A stretch of 64,000 nt of DNA from Pseudomonas sp. QTF5 (GCF_000512695.2 NZ_AZRW02000010.1:1-64000), one strand, 5' to 3'. Positions 7,093 to 16,241 are shown, numbered from the stretch's first letter. Made by a program: numbers and translations. The notes: generated by a model from the letters alone, not told the origin.

Positions 7093-9384
7093 TTAGCCAC
7101 TGCCTTGTTCTGGCAGCAACTCAAAACTCTGCTCCTTCACATCCTGGGAATCCAGACCGATCTGCACCCGGAACTCGCCCGGTTCGGCGACGTGTTCCAA
7201 CTGGGCGTTGAAGAACTTCAAGTCGTTCTCATTAATGCTGAAATGGATCGCTTTCTCCTCGCCGGCCTTGAGCATGATTTTTTGAAAGTTCTTCAGTTCT
7301 TTGACCGGACGGCTGACAGATCCAACGACATCGCGGATATACAGCTGAACCACCGTTTCGCCATCGCGCTGGCCGATGTTCTTCACCATGACGCTGGCGA
7401 CGAGATTGTCGGTCTTGCTCAGTGTGGTCGAAGACAGGGCCATGTCGGTCAGGCTGAAATCGGTATAACTGAGCCCATAGCCGAAGGGATAAAGCGGCCC
7501 ATGGGATTGATCGAAATATTGCGACGTGTAGTTGCGAAGCGCACCCGGCAGGTAAGGACGACCGGTGTTCAAGTGGCTGTAGTAATTCGGGATCTGCCCC
7601 ACGGAACGTGGAAAGGTGATGGGTAATTTGCCGGACGGGTTGTAGTCACCGAACAATACATCGGCAACGGCATTGCCTCCCTCGGAGCCGCTATACCAGG
7701 TTTCCAGAATCGCATCGGCCTGTTTATGCTCCTTGCCGATGGAAAGTGGCCGGCCGTTCATCAATACCAGTACCAACGGCTTGCCGGTGGCTTCCAGGGC
7801 AGTGATCAACTCACTCTGGCGCCCAGGCAGATCGAGGCTGGTTCGACTGGCCGCTTCATGAGACATGCTGCGGGGCTCGCCCACCACGGCAATCACGACA
7901 TCGGCTTGCTGTGCAGCCTTGACCGCTTCATCAATCATTTCTGCTGCCGGACGAGCGTCATTCTCGATTTTGGACACTCCCTGGTACTCCAGGTATTTAA
8001 CAACCTCCTGATCCTCCTCGAGATTGGCGCCTCGGGCATAGATCAGCGAGCCCTGGTTCATCGCGTTTTTCAGCCCGTCGTAGATCGTCACCGATTGCGC
8101 GGCCACGCCGCTTGCAGACCAACTGCCCATGATGTCGACGGTACTTTTTGCCAACGGACCGATGAGCGCAATCACGCCCTCTTTTTTTAGCGGCAAGAGC
8201 CCGTTTTCATTCTTCAGCAGCACCAACGTCTTGCGTGCCACCTCACGGGCCTGCGCTCTGTGCAGGCGGTGTTCGGCATTGTTGTCAGCGGGGTCTTCAC
8301 TGGCAACGCCGATGCGCCGGTAAGGGTCTTCGAACAGGCCCATGTCGTACTTGGCCCCCAGCACTTCCCGCACCGCGTTATCGATATTGCTCTGGGAAAC
8401 GGCGCCAGACTCAAGCAGCCCGGGTAGCTCCGGACCATAGGAGAAGTCGTTCATGCTCATATCAACGCCGGCCTTGATCGCGAGCCTGGCCGCTTCGCGG
8501 TGATTCTTCGCAACACCATGCTGAACAAGATCGTTGATCCCGTTATGGTCGCTGATGACCAATCCCTTGAAGCCCCATGCCTTGCGAAGCAGGTCTTGCA
8601 TCAACCATGCATTGGAAGCGGCTGGCACGCCATTGATCGAGTTAAGCGCCACCATCATCGCCCCTGCGCCCCCCTCGATCGCCGAACGATAAGGTGGCAG
8701 GTAGTCCTGGTACATCCTGGCCAGCCCCATGTCGACGCTGTTGTAGTCGCGCCCACCCTCGACAGCCCCATACAAGGCAAAGTGTTTGGCGCTGGCCATG
8801 ATGCTGTCAGGTGCATTCGGGCTTGTGCCCTGGTAAGCCTGGACCATCGCTTTGGCAATGCGCGAAACCAGGTAGGTGTCTTCGCCAAAACCTTCGGAGG
8901 TACGTCCCCAACGAGGATCTCGGGAGATATCTATCATCGGGGCGAAGGTCATATCGATACCGTCCGCACTGGCTTCTTTTGCCGCTATCCGACCGCTTAA
9001 CTCGATAGCGCCAATATCCCAGCTGGAGGCCAATGCCAAGCCAATGGGGAAAATGGTTCGATGGCCGTGAATCACGTCCCAGCCGAAAAACATCGGTATT
9101 TTCAGGCGGCTTTGTTGAGCCGCGTCCTGCATGGGTCGGTTTACGTAGCGGCTTACAGAGCCGTAGGTACCACCGATTCGCCCGGCGGCGATCTCTTCGC
9201 GTATCTTTTCTGGCGTCATCTTTTCATCAATAGCGATCAGTCGCAGTTGGCCGATTTTTTCCTCCAGGGTCATCTGATTTATCAGGTTGCTGACAAAGGC
9301 CTCTTTGCTTAACGATGCCATATCAGCCACCACGGGCAGACTTGTAAAACCGATCAGGGCACATAGCAGACGTAGTCTTTTCAT
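7093..9384 (-). CDS. bglX: periplasmic beta-glucosidase BglX, glycoside hydrolase family 3
   Basis: GH3 enzymes release glucose from beta-glucosides and cello- or sophoro-oligosaccharides in the periplasm. The start at 9384 is preferred over 9432 because a strong ribosome site (GGAAGGGA) precedes it and the protein then begins with a signal peptide (MKRLRLLCALIGFTSLP...ADMA). Domains follow in order: the N-terminal TIM barrel, with the nucleophile motif GLVISDHNG near residue 290; the alpha/beta sandwich with LLKNENGLLPL; and the C-terminal fibronectin-III-like domain. The length of 763 residues matches E. coli BglX (765). It is a single gene flanked by a REP pair and by the divergent XRE regulator. 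Confidence 0.93.
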   Translation of the reverse strand: MKRLRLLCALIGFTSLPVVADMASLSKEAFVSNLINQMTLEEKIGQLRLIAIDEKMTPEKIREEIAAGRIGGTYGSVSRYVNRPMQDAAQQSRLKIPMFFGWDVIHGHRTIFPIGLALASSWDIGAIELSGRIAAKEASADGIDMTFAPMIDISRDPRWGRTSEGFGEDTYLVSRIAKAMVQAYQGTSPNAPDSIMASAKHFALYGAVEGGRDYNSVDMGLARMYQDYLPPYRSAIEGGAGAMMVALNSINGVPAASNAWLMQDLLRKAWGFKGLVISDHNGINDLVQHGVAKNHREAARLAIKAGVDMSMNDFSYGPELPGLLESGAVSQSNIDNAVREVLGAKYDMGLFEDPYRRIGVASEDPADNNAEHRLHRAQAREVARKTLVLLKNENGLLPLKKEGVIALIGPLAKSTVDIMGSWSASGVAAQSVTIYDGLKNAMNQGSLIYARGANLEEDQEVVKYLEYQGVSKIENDARPAAEMIDEAVKAAQQADVVIAVVGEPRSMSHEAASRTSLDLPGRQSELITALEATGKPLVLVLMNGRPLSIGKEHKQADAILETWYSGSEGGNAVADVLFGDYNPSGKLPITFPRSVGQIPNYYSHLNTGRPYLPGALRNYTSQYFDQSHGPLYPFGYGLSYTDFSLTDMALSSTTLSKTDNLVASVMVKNIGQRDGETVVQLYIRDVVGSVSRPVKELKNFQKIMLKAGEEKAIHFSINENDLKFFNAQLEHVAEPGEFRVQIGLDSQDVKEQSFELLPEQGSG

Positions 9385-9605
9385 GATTCCCTTCCCGCAT
9401 AAAGCTGTGACGCACTGCGTCATAAACGCCACCTTTCCTTGTATTGAAAATCGGAAAGCTGACGTTCAATCATTGCTGCTGACGGGAGCTGAACGCCTTG
9501 AGCTTTCAGGATCCCGCATAGAAACAGCGTAGTCGCTCCCACGCTCCTGCCTGACTGAAAAGTGTAATCAATCAAAAAAATGAGATTGATCCGGGATCAA
9601 AACAA

Positions 9606-9621
9606 CTGTACAAAAACACAG
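9606..9621 (+). promoter_or_regulatory. predicted LexA (SOS) box
   Basis: CTGTACAAAAACACAG matches the LexA consensus CTG-N10-CAG exactly, with A/T-rich centre and outer symmetry (A-CTGTAC... CACAGT-A). It ends 38 bases before the start codon of the XRE-type gene at 9660, a normal distance for an SOS operator. Confidence 0.65.
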
Positions 9622-9659
9622 TACATTTTGAATCAGCACTCTCGAGCCCGGAGAACACC

Positions 9660-9977
9660 ATGGCCACTCTTGCGATGAAAATTACCCTGGAACGGATCGC
9701 CCTCTTCCAGTTCACCCCCACCCACTGCGCCCAGGCCCGAGCGATGCTGGGTTGGAGTATTGAAGAGTTATCCGAGGAATCCGGGGTTTCCGTTGACGCT
9801 ATCCAGCGTTTCGAGGCTGAACGCGATGTGCTGGATGTCACCCGGCTGGCGTTGGCGTATCGGTTTGAGTCGCAAGGTCTGGTGTTCTTCCCGGGATTTG
9901 CACCGGGCAGAGGGATGAATGTGCGAGGGTCGACGCCGGATCCGGTGGGGCGGGCGGATTATGCGATGGTTGAGTGA
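9660..9977 (+). CDS. small XRE-type helix-turn-helix regulator, probably SOS-controlled
   Basis: A 105-residue protein with a single helix-turn-helix at about residues 22-65 (QARAMLGWSIEELSEESGVS, then a recognition helix and RFEAERDV), as in XRE/Cro regulators. The C-terminal 35 residues are short, rich in glycine and proline, and carry no peptidase or sensor domain. The start is supported by CGGAG eight bases upstream. The LexA box at 9606-9621 suggests induction after DNA damage. It is divergent from bglX and ends before a hairpin shared with the convergent metallo-hydrolase gene. Its target is unknown. Confidence 0.8.
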   Translation: MATLAMKITLERIALFQFTPTHCAQARAMLGWSIEELSEESGVSVDAIQRFEAERDVLDVTRLALAYRFESQGLVFFPGFAPGRGMNVRGSTPDPVGRADYAMVE

Positions 9978-9988
9978 TGGTTCAGTAC

Positions 9989-10013
9989 GGGCCGCTTCCA
10001 TAGCAAGCGGCCC
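9989..10013. terminator. hairpin between convergent genes
   Basis: Perfect 9-bp GC-rich arms (GGGCCGCTT / AAGCGGCCC) with a 7-base loop lie in the 48-base gap between the XRE gene and the convergent metallo-hydrolase. There is no T-run on either side, so termination strength is uncertain. Confidence 0.5.
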
Positions 10014-10025
10014 GGCAGCACAACA

Positions 10026-11084
10026 TCAAGCGTTCTGAGGTGCCATCGGATCGCTGACACCTTCCAACCCCAGCCACCAGGTACGACCACGCTGCGGATA
10101 CATCACGTTGAATGCTTCGCCCATCTGCGGTGTGGTGATCGACACGTTCCGCTCCCAGGCCAACGCCAAAATACGGTCGAAAGGTTCGTACCAGGCGTGC
10201 ATCGACAGGTCGAAGGTGCCGTTGTGGATCGGCAGCAACCAGCGCCCTTTAAGGTCTATGTGCGCTTGCAAGGTTTGCTCGGGCTGCATGTGAACGTGCG
10301 GCCACTCGACGTTGTAGGCGCCGGTTTCCATGAGCGTCAGATCGAACGGACCGTACTGTTCGCCGATGCGTTTGAAGCCGTCGAAGTAGCCGCTGTCGCC
10401 ACTGAAGAAGATCCGCGTGTCGCCGTCGATCATCACCCACGACGCCCAAAGGGTACTGTTGCCGTCGAACAGGCCACGGCCGGAAAAGTGCTGCGAAGGT
10501 GTGGCGACGAATTGAACGCCATCGACCTCGGTGCTCTGCCACCAATCCAGTTGGCGCACTTTGCTGGCATCGATACCCCATTTGATCAGGGTGTCGCCCA
10601 CACCCAGCGGTGTGAGGAAGTAGCGGGTCTTGTCCGCCAGTTTCAGGACGGCCTGATGATCGAGGTGGTCGTAATGATCGTGGGACAGGATCACCGCTTC
10701 AATCGGCGGCAAGTCTTCGAGGCTGATCGGCGGCTGGTGGAAACGCTTGGGGCCGGCCCATTGCACCGGCGAGGCACGCTCAGCGAAGACCGGGTCGGTG
10801 ATCCAGAACTTGTCCCGCAGTTTCAGCAGTACGGTGGAATGACCAAGGCGATAGACGCTGTGGTTGGGCGCAGCGATCAACGCAGCCTGGGTCAGAGTTT
10901 CCACCGGGACGGGAGTGGACGGACGAGTGTCGCGTGGTTTGTGGAAGATCATGTTCCAAATAATGCGCAAGGTTTTGCGAAAGCCTTCACGCTGCACCGG
11001 CACATGATTTCGGTACTGCCCTTGAGCCTGTCGAGACGCTTCGGGCGTTGAGGCGCTATTCGCAGGGGACGTTGAAGTGGCCAT
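10026..11084 (-). CDS. MBL-fold metallo-hydrolase, RomA / NAPE-PLD type
   Basis: The predicted enzyme is a zinc hydrolase of the beta-lactamase-fold family related to RomA and N-acylphosphatidylethanolamine phospholipase D. The metal motif S-H-D-H-Y-D-H-L-D-H is clear near the middle, and later ligands lie in FFSGDSGYFDGF and LPIHNGTFDLS. The 352-residue start at 11084 is preferred because GGAG lies 10 bases upstream; an ATG at 11156 is also in frame. No signal peptide is evident. It is divergent from the TetR gene at 11299, and the inverted repeats between them suggest TetR control. The natural substrate is unknown. Confidence 0.87.
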   Translation of the reverse strand: MATSTSPANSASTPEASRQAQGQYRNHVPVQREGFRKTLRIIWNMIFHKPRDTRPSTPVPVETLTQAALIAAPNHSVYRLGHSTVLLKLRDKFWITDPVFAERASPVQWAGPKRFHQPPISLEDLPPIEAVILSHDHYDHLDHQAVLKLADKTRYFLTPLGVGDTLIKWGIDASKVRQLDWWQSTEVDGVQFVATPSQHFSGRGLFDGNSTLWASWVMIDGDTRIFFSGDSGYFDGFKRIGEQYGPFDLTLMETGAYNVEWPHVHMQPEQTLQAHIDLKGRWLLPIHNGTFDLSMHAWYEPFDRILALAWERNVSITTPQMGEAFNVMYPQRGRTWWLGLEGVSDPMAPQNA

Positions 11085-11205
11085 GACTGAATGACTCCAG
11101 AAAAACCGCTCATTAGCGATTTCTTGCTTGGGACGATAAATGGCCAAGGCATGCACGCATTAGCCGCAGATTCTATTTTTTACCGGGCAGGATTAACAAA
11201 ACATT

Positions 11206-11270
11206 ACACTGCACAGTGTAGTTTCAAGGTTGCATCAAAGCGGATCACAAGTAAACTACCAAGTGTAGTT
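11206..11270. promoter_or_regulatory. candidate TetR operator region with paired inverted repeats
   Basis: Two related sites lie between the divergent genes: ACACTG-CA-CAGTGT (11206-11219) and AACTAC-5-GTAGTT (11254-11270). Both contain the direct repeat AGTGTAGTT (11215-11223 and 11262-11270). The second ends 28 bases before the TetR start, so repression of both genes is plausible. Confidence 0.55.
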
Positions 11271-11298
11271 ATCCACTTCTTCCTGCCTAAGCGTATTT

Positions 11299-11907
11299 AT
11301 GACAGCCTCACAGCGCCTCACTGACCGTAAACGCGAAGCCATCATCCAGGCGGCGATTGCCGAATTCCGTGCCAACGGTTTCGACATCACCAGCATGGAC
11401 AAGATCGCCGCTACCGCTGGCGTGTCGAAGCGCACGGTGTACAACCACTTTCCGAGCAAGGAAGAGTTGTTCGCCGAAATTCTCAATCAATTGTGGGCGC
11501 GGGTGACGGCTGAACAGGAAACGGCCTACCGCCCTGACCTGGCCCTACGCGATCAGTTGCGCCTGATGTTGCAGGCGAAACTGCAGATGCTGGCCGATGA
11601 CAATTTCCTCGACCTGGCGCGGGTGGCGATCGCCGCCACCATCCACTCTCCAGAGCGCGCACAGAATATGGTCGCCCGAATGGGCGAACGCGAAGAAGGC
11701 CTGACTGTGTGGATTCGCGCTGCCCAGGCCGATGGGCTATTGAAACCTGTCGCACCCGAGTTCGCCGCGCAACAGGTCCAGGGATTGCTCAAGTCCTTTG
11801 CCTTCTGGCCACAGATCTCCATGGGCCAGCCTGGCTTGTCGCCCGAGATGCAGCACGCCGTTGTGGAGTCGGCACTAGACATGTTCCTGGCCTGTTATGA
11901 GCTCTGA
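11299..11907 (+). CDS. TetR/AcrR family transcriptional regulator
   Basis: A 202-residue repressor of normal TetR length. The N-terminal helix-turn-helix (residues about 12-58: KREAIIQAAIAEF, then ASMDKIAATAGVSKRTVYNHF-like residues with ITSMDKIAATAG and VYNHFPSKEEL) is canonical. The C-terminal ligand-binding domain is all-helical and not assignable to a ligand. It is divergent from the metallo-hydrolase at 10026-11084, and repeated palindromes in the gap mark the likely operators, including autoregulation. The start ATG at 11299 follows GCGTATTT without a strong ribosome site. Confidence 0.9.
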   Translation: MTASQRLTDRKREAIIQAAIAEFRANGFDITSMDKIAATAGVSKRTVYNHFPSKEELFAEILNQLWARVTAEQETAYRPDLALRDQLRLMLQAKLQMLADDNFLDLARVAIAATIHSPERAQNMVARMGEREEGLTVWIRAAQADGLLKPVAPEFAAQQVQGLLKSFAFWPQISMGQPGLSPEMQHAVVESALDMFLACYEL

Positions 11908-12048
11908 ATCAAGCTGCAAAAAATGACAATGTCCGCGGCTTTATCGCTGATTGATCGCTCTGAGTAGAAACACCGAAATGTGTTTCAGAATGAAACTGGC
12001 GCCGGAGCTATAGTGAGCCTCAGTCCCAGCGGCCATGCAGAGAGCACC

Positions 12049-12594
12049 ATGAGCACCCCGACCCGCGAAACCGAAACCGAACTCACCGGCCCCGTCGATC
12101 ACCTGCGCTTCCATCGCCCTCACGCTCATCTGGCACCTACTTTCGGTACCGACCGTTTTGCCCTGCGCGCCGAGGCCTTTGCGCGGTTCTTCGGCACGCC
12201 GACTTTTCTCGGCGCCCAGACCCTGATCGTGCTGGTCTGGATTTGCTTGAACCTGTCCGGCGTGACCGATTTCGATGTGTACCCGTTCATCCTGCTCAAC
12301 CTGGCGTTCAGCCTGCAAGCGGCCTATGCCGCACCGCTGATTCTGCTGGCCCAGACGCGTCAGGCGGCGCGGGACAAAGCCCAGTCAGACGCTGATGCGC
12401 GACATCGTGAAGCCTTGGCCGTGGCCAACAGCGAACGTCAGGCCCAGGCCGCGCGAAACACCGCTCAACTGATGGAGCTGCTGGAGCAAAACACCCGGCT
12501 TACCGAAATCACCAAAACCCTGACCGAGCGTATCGAAAGCCTGACGTCGCAAATGCATCAACACTTTGTAGGCAAAGAACCGCCGAAGGCGTGA
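12049..12594 (+). CDS. DUF1003 family inner-membrane protein
   Basis: A 181-residue protein with two hydrophobic helices in the middle (about 65-85, TLIVLVWICLNLSG, and about 95-118, FILLNLAFSLQAAYAAPLIL), the signature layout of DUF1003. A long charged helical tail (about 120-175) rich in Ala, Arg, Asp and Gln probably forms a coiled coil. The start at 12049 is preferred to 11980 because the extra 23 residues look non-coding. Function is unknown. The 3' end overlaps the convergent LysR gene by 37 bases. Confidence 0.85.
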   Translation: MSTPTRETETELTGPVDHLRFHRPHAHLAPTFGTDRFALRAEAFARFFGTPTFLGAQTLIVLVWICLNLSGVTDFDVYPFILLNLAFSLQAAYAAPLILLAQTRQAARDKAQSDADARHREALAVANSERQAQAARNTAQLMELLEQNTRLTEITKTLTERIESLTSQMHQHFVGKEPPKA

Positions 12595-13475
12595 TCCGAA
12601 GGCCACTTCAGCGCCCGCCCCAACTCATCGAACAACGTCACCACCGAGCGCAATGCGCGGCAGTCCGGGCGAGTCAGCAACCACAGTGCGGTGTCGTAAC
12701 CGTGCAAGGGGTCGGTCAACGGTTGCAGTCCGTCACCGATGAGGAAGTCCGGCAACGCCGCGACACCCAACCCGGCCCGTACCAACTCGGTGACCGACAA
12801 CATGCTGTTGCAGCGATAGCTCGGTGTTACGCCAGGCAATTGTTGACGTCGCCAGGCGACGGTGGGGTGATCGGGCAGGAAGTCGTCTGGGGCGATCCAG
12901 GTCAATGCCGCCAGGTCGTGGGAATCAACCGATTGCAGATAGGCCGCGCTGGCACAGACCCGGTAGGAAATATCCGCCAATCGCCGGCCAACCAGATGCT
13001 CGGGCGGTGTGCGGGTCAGCCGTAAGGCGATATCGGCATCGCGACGGCTGAGGTTGGCGAAGTCGTTGGAGGTGCAGAGCTCAATGGTCATCGCCGGGTA
13101 AGACGGCATGAACCGCGCCAGCGCCGGCAACAACAAACTTTGCAGGACTGAATCGGTGCAGGTCAGGCGCACAGTGCCGCTGATGACTTCACCGCCCTGC
13201 TCCACGCCAATGCGCGCCGCCTCCAGTGCTTGCTCGGCGCGCTCAGCCTGCTCGGCCAGGGTCTGCGCCAGCGTGGTCGGCAGGTAACCGGCGCGGCTCT
13301 TTTCGAACAGTTGCTGGCCCAGCGCGGCTTCCAGTCGGCGGACGGCGCGAAACACCGTCGACACATCGACCTTCAACAACGCCGAGGCCCGGGCCAGAGA
13401 GCCGCCGCGCACCAGAGCGAGGATCAGGGACAGGTCCGGGTAGTCCAGTCGATAGTGCGTCAGTGCATTGATCAT
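12558..13475 (-). CDS. LysR family transcriptional regulator
   Basis: The start at 13475 (MINALTHYRLDYPDL) gives 305 residues, the usual LysR length; an in-frame ATG at 13538 would add residues lying in the divergent promoter. The winged helix-turn-helix occupies about 10-65 (ARASALLKVDVSTVFRAVRR), followed by the substrate-binding domain. It is divergent from the glutamine-amidotransferase-like gene at 13554, with only 78 bases between starts, so that gene is its probable target. In the gap, paired motifs (ATTGATTGCGTGAGCGCCAAT) could form the LysR box. Confidence 0.9.
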   Translation of the reverse strand: MINALTHYRLDYPDLSLILALVRGGSLARASALLKVDVSTVFRAVRRLEAALGQQLFEKSRAGYLPTTLAQTLAEQAERAEQALEAARIGVEQGGEVISGTVRLTCTDSVLQSLLLPALARFMPSYPAMTIELCTSNDFANLSRRDADIALRLTRTPPEHLVGRRLADISYRVCASAAYLQSVDSHDLAALTWIAPDDFLPDHPTVAWRRQQLPGVTPSYRCNSMLSVTELVRAGLGVAALPDFLIGDGLQPLTDPLHGYDTALWLLTRPDCRALRSVVTLFDELGRALKWPSDHAFGGSLPTKC

Positions 13476-13553
13476 TTGGAATAACGCCAATATTGATTGC
13501 GTGAGCGCCAATCTATAGTGGGTGCCAGGAATCAACAAGCGTCGAGATCACTC

Positions 13554-14261
13554 ATGGAAACCAGCGCCATCCGCATCGCCCTGATTGGCGATTACGACCC
13601 ACAGGTCACCGCCCACCAAGCCATTCCCGTCGCCCTCGGCATGGCCGCCGAACACTCAGGCAGGGACATACAGTTTCAATGGTTGGCCACCGACAGCATC
13701 AACGCCGATACGCCACTGGATGACTTCGATGGTTTCTGGTGCGTGCCCGCCAGCCCTTATCGCGACATGGACGGCGCATTACGGGCGATCCGTTTTGCCC
13801 GTGAACAGCAGCGACCTTTCCTCGGCACTTGCGGCGGTTTTCAGCACGCGGTACTCGAATTCGCCCGCCATGTTCTGGGCTGGGTAGATGCCGAACACGG
13901 CGAGACCTCGCCCGACGCGACGCGGGCATTACTCACGCCGTTGACCTGTTCGCTGGTGGAAGCCGTCGACAGCATTCATTTGGTTGAAGGTTCGTTGATT
14001 GCCAAGGCGTATGAAAACGCTGAGATTCGCGAGGGATATCGCTGCCGTTACGGTGTGAATCCTGAGTTTGAACGGGAGCTACTGAAACAACAGTTACACG
14101 CGGTTGGCCACGATTCGGCGGGGGATCTGCGGGCGGTGGAGCTAAACGATCATCCGTTCTTTGTCGCGACGTTGTTCCAACCGGAACGCGCCGCGCTCAA
14201 GGGCATTGTGCCGCCGTTGGTCCGTGCGTTGATCGAGGCTTGCGTGAGGCAAAAATCATGA
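13554..14261 (+). CDS. class I glutamine amidotransferase-like protein (CTP synthase C-terminal-like)
   Basis: A 235-residue protein related to the GATase domain of CTP synthase but without the synthetase domain. The start METSAIRIALIGDYD gives the usual first beta strand. The nucleophile elbow is LGTCGGFQHAV (Cys about residue 97). A histidine and glutamate near the C-terminus (FVATLFQPE) are in the position where the normal triad has H-P-E, but the His is replaced by Gln, so amidase activity is uncertain. It is divergent from the LysR regulator. No partner synthetase lies nearby; the reaction is unknown. Confidence 0.82.
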   Translation: METSAIRIALIGDYDPQVTAHQAIPVALGMAAEHSGRDIQFQWLATDSINADTPLDDFDGFWCVPASPYRDMDGALRAIRFAREQQRPFLGTCGGFQHAVLEFARHVLGWVDAEHGETSPDATRALLTPLTCSLVEAVDSIHLVEGSLIAKAYENAEIREGYRCRYGVNPEFERELLKQQLHAVGHDSAGDLRAVELNDHPFFVATLFQPERAALKGIVPPLVRALIEACVRQKS

Positions 14262-14404
14262 TCGCCCCGAAACACCATCCCGAGCACAGCGCTATTCGCG
14301 AGCGCGGGCGATCGACCTGGTATTCGGCGTGTCATACGCGGGTGTGCAGGGTTGAGCGGGCGTATCTGTTTGAGCAGTGATTGCTGCGGCGTTTTTTAAA
14401 TCAC

Positions 14405-14501
14405 CTTCGCGAGCAAGCCCGCTCCCACAGTGGATCTCCTGCGTACCCAAAATCTGTGAACGACCGAGATCCAATGTGGGAGCGGGCTTGCTCGCGAAGA
14501 G
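14405..14501. repeat. REP pair, tail-to-tail orientation
   Basis: TTCGCGAGCAAGCCCGCTCC and its complement flank a 50-base centre between the amidotransferase-like gene and the DUF2025 gene. Confidence 0.9.
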
Positions 14502-14525
14502 GCCCTGACAGTTAGTACAAAACCC

Positions 14526-14852
14526 TCAACCCCGCACCAAACTCCTCACCGCCGTAATCTGCGGCACTTCCCGCCGGTTCATGTACACCCGCAACGGTTC
14601 GGTGATGTTGATCCGGTCGTCGATGTTCTGGTCCAGCAGCAACTGGATCAGTTCGCGCTTGAGCGTCATGGTCTGCTCGGGGCCGGGTGCCCAGACGAAT
14701 TCACTGGTGGGGATGATGCCGTCATCAGCCACGTCCATGCCGAACGAGTCTTCGCTGAAGCGCACGATGTACTGGCCGGTCTTGCGATTGAGGCCGACGA
14801 AGCCTTTGAGTTGGTCGGCGGCCTGGCAAATGAGCTGGGAAGTGATGCGCAC
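14526..14852 (-). CDS. DUF2025 family protein
   Basis: A small cytosolic protein of a family almost confined to pseudomonads and of unknown function. I place the start at a GTG (14852), giving MRITSQLICQAADQ and 108 residues, because GAGG sits six bases upstream and family members have this length. Upstream ATGs in frame (from 15029) would add poorly conserved residues in the divergent promoter of glpQ. No membrane segment or catalytic motif is seen. Confidence 0.85.
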   Translation of the reverse strand: MRITSQLICQAADQLKGFVGLNRKTGQYIVRFSEDSFGMDVADDGIIPTSEFVWAPGPEQTMTLKRELIQLLLDQNIDDRINITEPLRVYMNRREVPQITAVRSLVRG

Positions 14853-15088
14853 GGTAAACCTCACAAAAGGTCGCAAAGGACCGGTGATCGATGGTTTACA
14901 CGCAGGGCAAGCGAACGGGTTTCCCTCTGTCGGGGAAACTGCCGGGCCAAGATTACTGCAAAGAACCGCACAAAAGCGCTGAAAAAATTCTTCTTTCAAC
15001 ATGTTTATGTCGGTCTGGCGATAGCACAAGCGGCGCTCAGTTGTTAAAAGATACGTCTTTGAAAACCCATCGCAAAAGGACTTCGACC

Positions 15089-16216
15089 ATGCCTGTCACC
15101 TTCACCAAGCGTGCCCTGCTGCTGAGCCTGATGCTCGGCCTCGGCCAGGCACAGGCCGCCAGCGAGCCAAGCCCCACCGCACTGGCGACCCGTCTGGGCA
15201 TTCCGCACCCGGCAGTGATCGCCCACCGCGGCGCGTCCTTCGATGCACCGGAATCCACCGCTGCGGCCTACAAACTGGCTCGCGATCTGGGTGCCGACTA
15301 TCTGGAAATGGACCTGCAACGCAGCAAGGATGGCGTGCTGTTCGCCCTGCATGACAACAACCTGCAACGCACCACCGACGTCGCCAGCAAATTCCCTGAG
15401 CGTAAGGACAGTCTGGCCAACGAGTTCACTATCGCCGAACTCAAAACCCTGGATGCCGGCAGCTGGTTCAACAGCGCTTACCCGGATCGCGCACGCCCGA
15501 GCTACGCGGGTCTGAAGATCCTGACCCTGGACGAAATCATCGACATCGCCCAAGGCAATCCGCTGCACAAGCCGGGCCTGTATATCGAAACCAAGGAGCC
15601 AAAGCAGTTTCCCGGCATCGAGCGCGACCTCAAGGATAAATTGCAGGACCGCGGTTGGCTAAGCCCGACCGGTTCAAAACTGGCGAAGAGCAATCTGGCG
15701 GTCGGTCAGGGCAAAGGCAAAGTCGTACTGCAAACCTTCGAGAAGAACAGCCTCGAACTGCTTGAGAAGGAAATGCCGCAAGTGCCGAAAATCCTGCTGT
15801 TGTGGGTGGGCGAAGGCAGCATCGAGCCGAAATCCAAAGTGTCGTTCGCCGAATCCGGTGACAAAGATAAAGCGACCTGGTACGCCAGGCAGGAACCGAA
15901 AGACAAAGCCGAATTCCAGCAATGGGTCGAGTACGCCAAGGCCCAGGGCGCTATCGGTACCGGCCCTTCGGCCGCACTGACCCAGGGTGGCGATCAGAGC
16001 TATTCGGACCTGGTGCAACCGTGGATGAACCAGTACACCCACGATCAGGGCCTGCTGGTACACGTCTACACCATCGACGATGCCGTGGATTACCAGAAAG
16101 TGGCGGATGCCGGCGTCGACGGCATCTTCACCAACCGCGCCAGCGAACTGCTGAAGTTCTATAAGCGTCCGGCAGCGGCGAGCGTTGCGCAGTTGTTGCA
16201 GAACAACGGGTATTGA
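15089..16216 (+). CDS. glpQ: periplasmic glycerophosphodiester phosphodiesterase GlpQ
   Basis: GlpQ cleaves glycerophosphodiesters from phospholipid head groups to glycerol-3-phosphate and an alcohol. The start at 15089 (375 residues) follows AAAAGGA and gives a signal peptide (MPVTFTKRALLLSLMLGLGQAQAA). The GDPD TIM barrel starts at about residue 40 with catalytic HRGASFDAPEST, then the metal-binding YLEMDLQRSKDGV and general acid in LHDNNLQRTTD. A C-terminal HVYTIDDAVDY closes the barrel. Length matches E. coli GlpQ (358) closely. It stands alone, with a REP pair downstream, so it is not in a glp operon here. Confidence 0.94.
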   Translation: MPVTFTKRALLLSLMLGLGQAQAASEPSPTALATRLGIPHPAVIAHRGASFDAPESTAAAYKLARDLGADYLEMDLQRSKDGVLFALHDNNLQRTTDVASKFPERKDSLANEFTIAELKTLDAGSWFNSAYPDRARPSYAGLKILTLDEIIDIAQGNPLHKPGLYIETKEPKQFPGIERDLKDKLQDRGWLSPTGSKLAKSNLAVGQGKGKVVLQTFEKNSLELLEKEMPQVPKILLLWVGEGSIEPKSKVSFAESGDKDKATWYARQEPKDKAEFQQWVEYAKAQGAIGTGPSAALTQGGDQSYSDLVQPWMNQYTHDQGLLVHVYTIDDAVDYQKVADAGVDGIFTNRASELLKFYKRPAAASVAQLLQNNGY

Positions 16217-16241
16217 TCGGGACCGTGGCGCCTGCTTCGCT

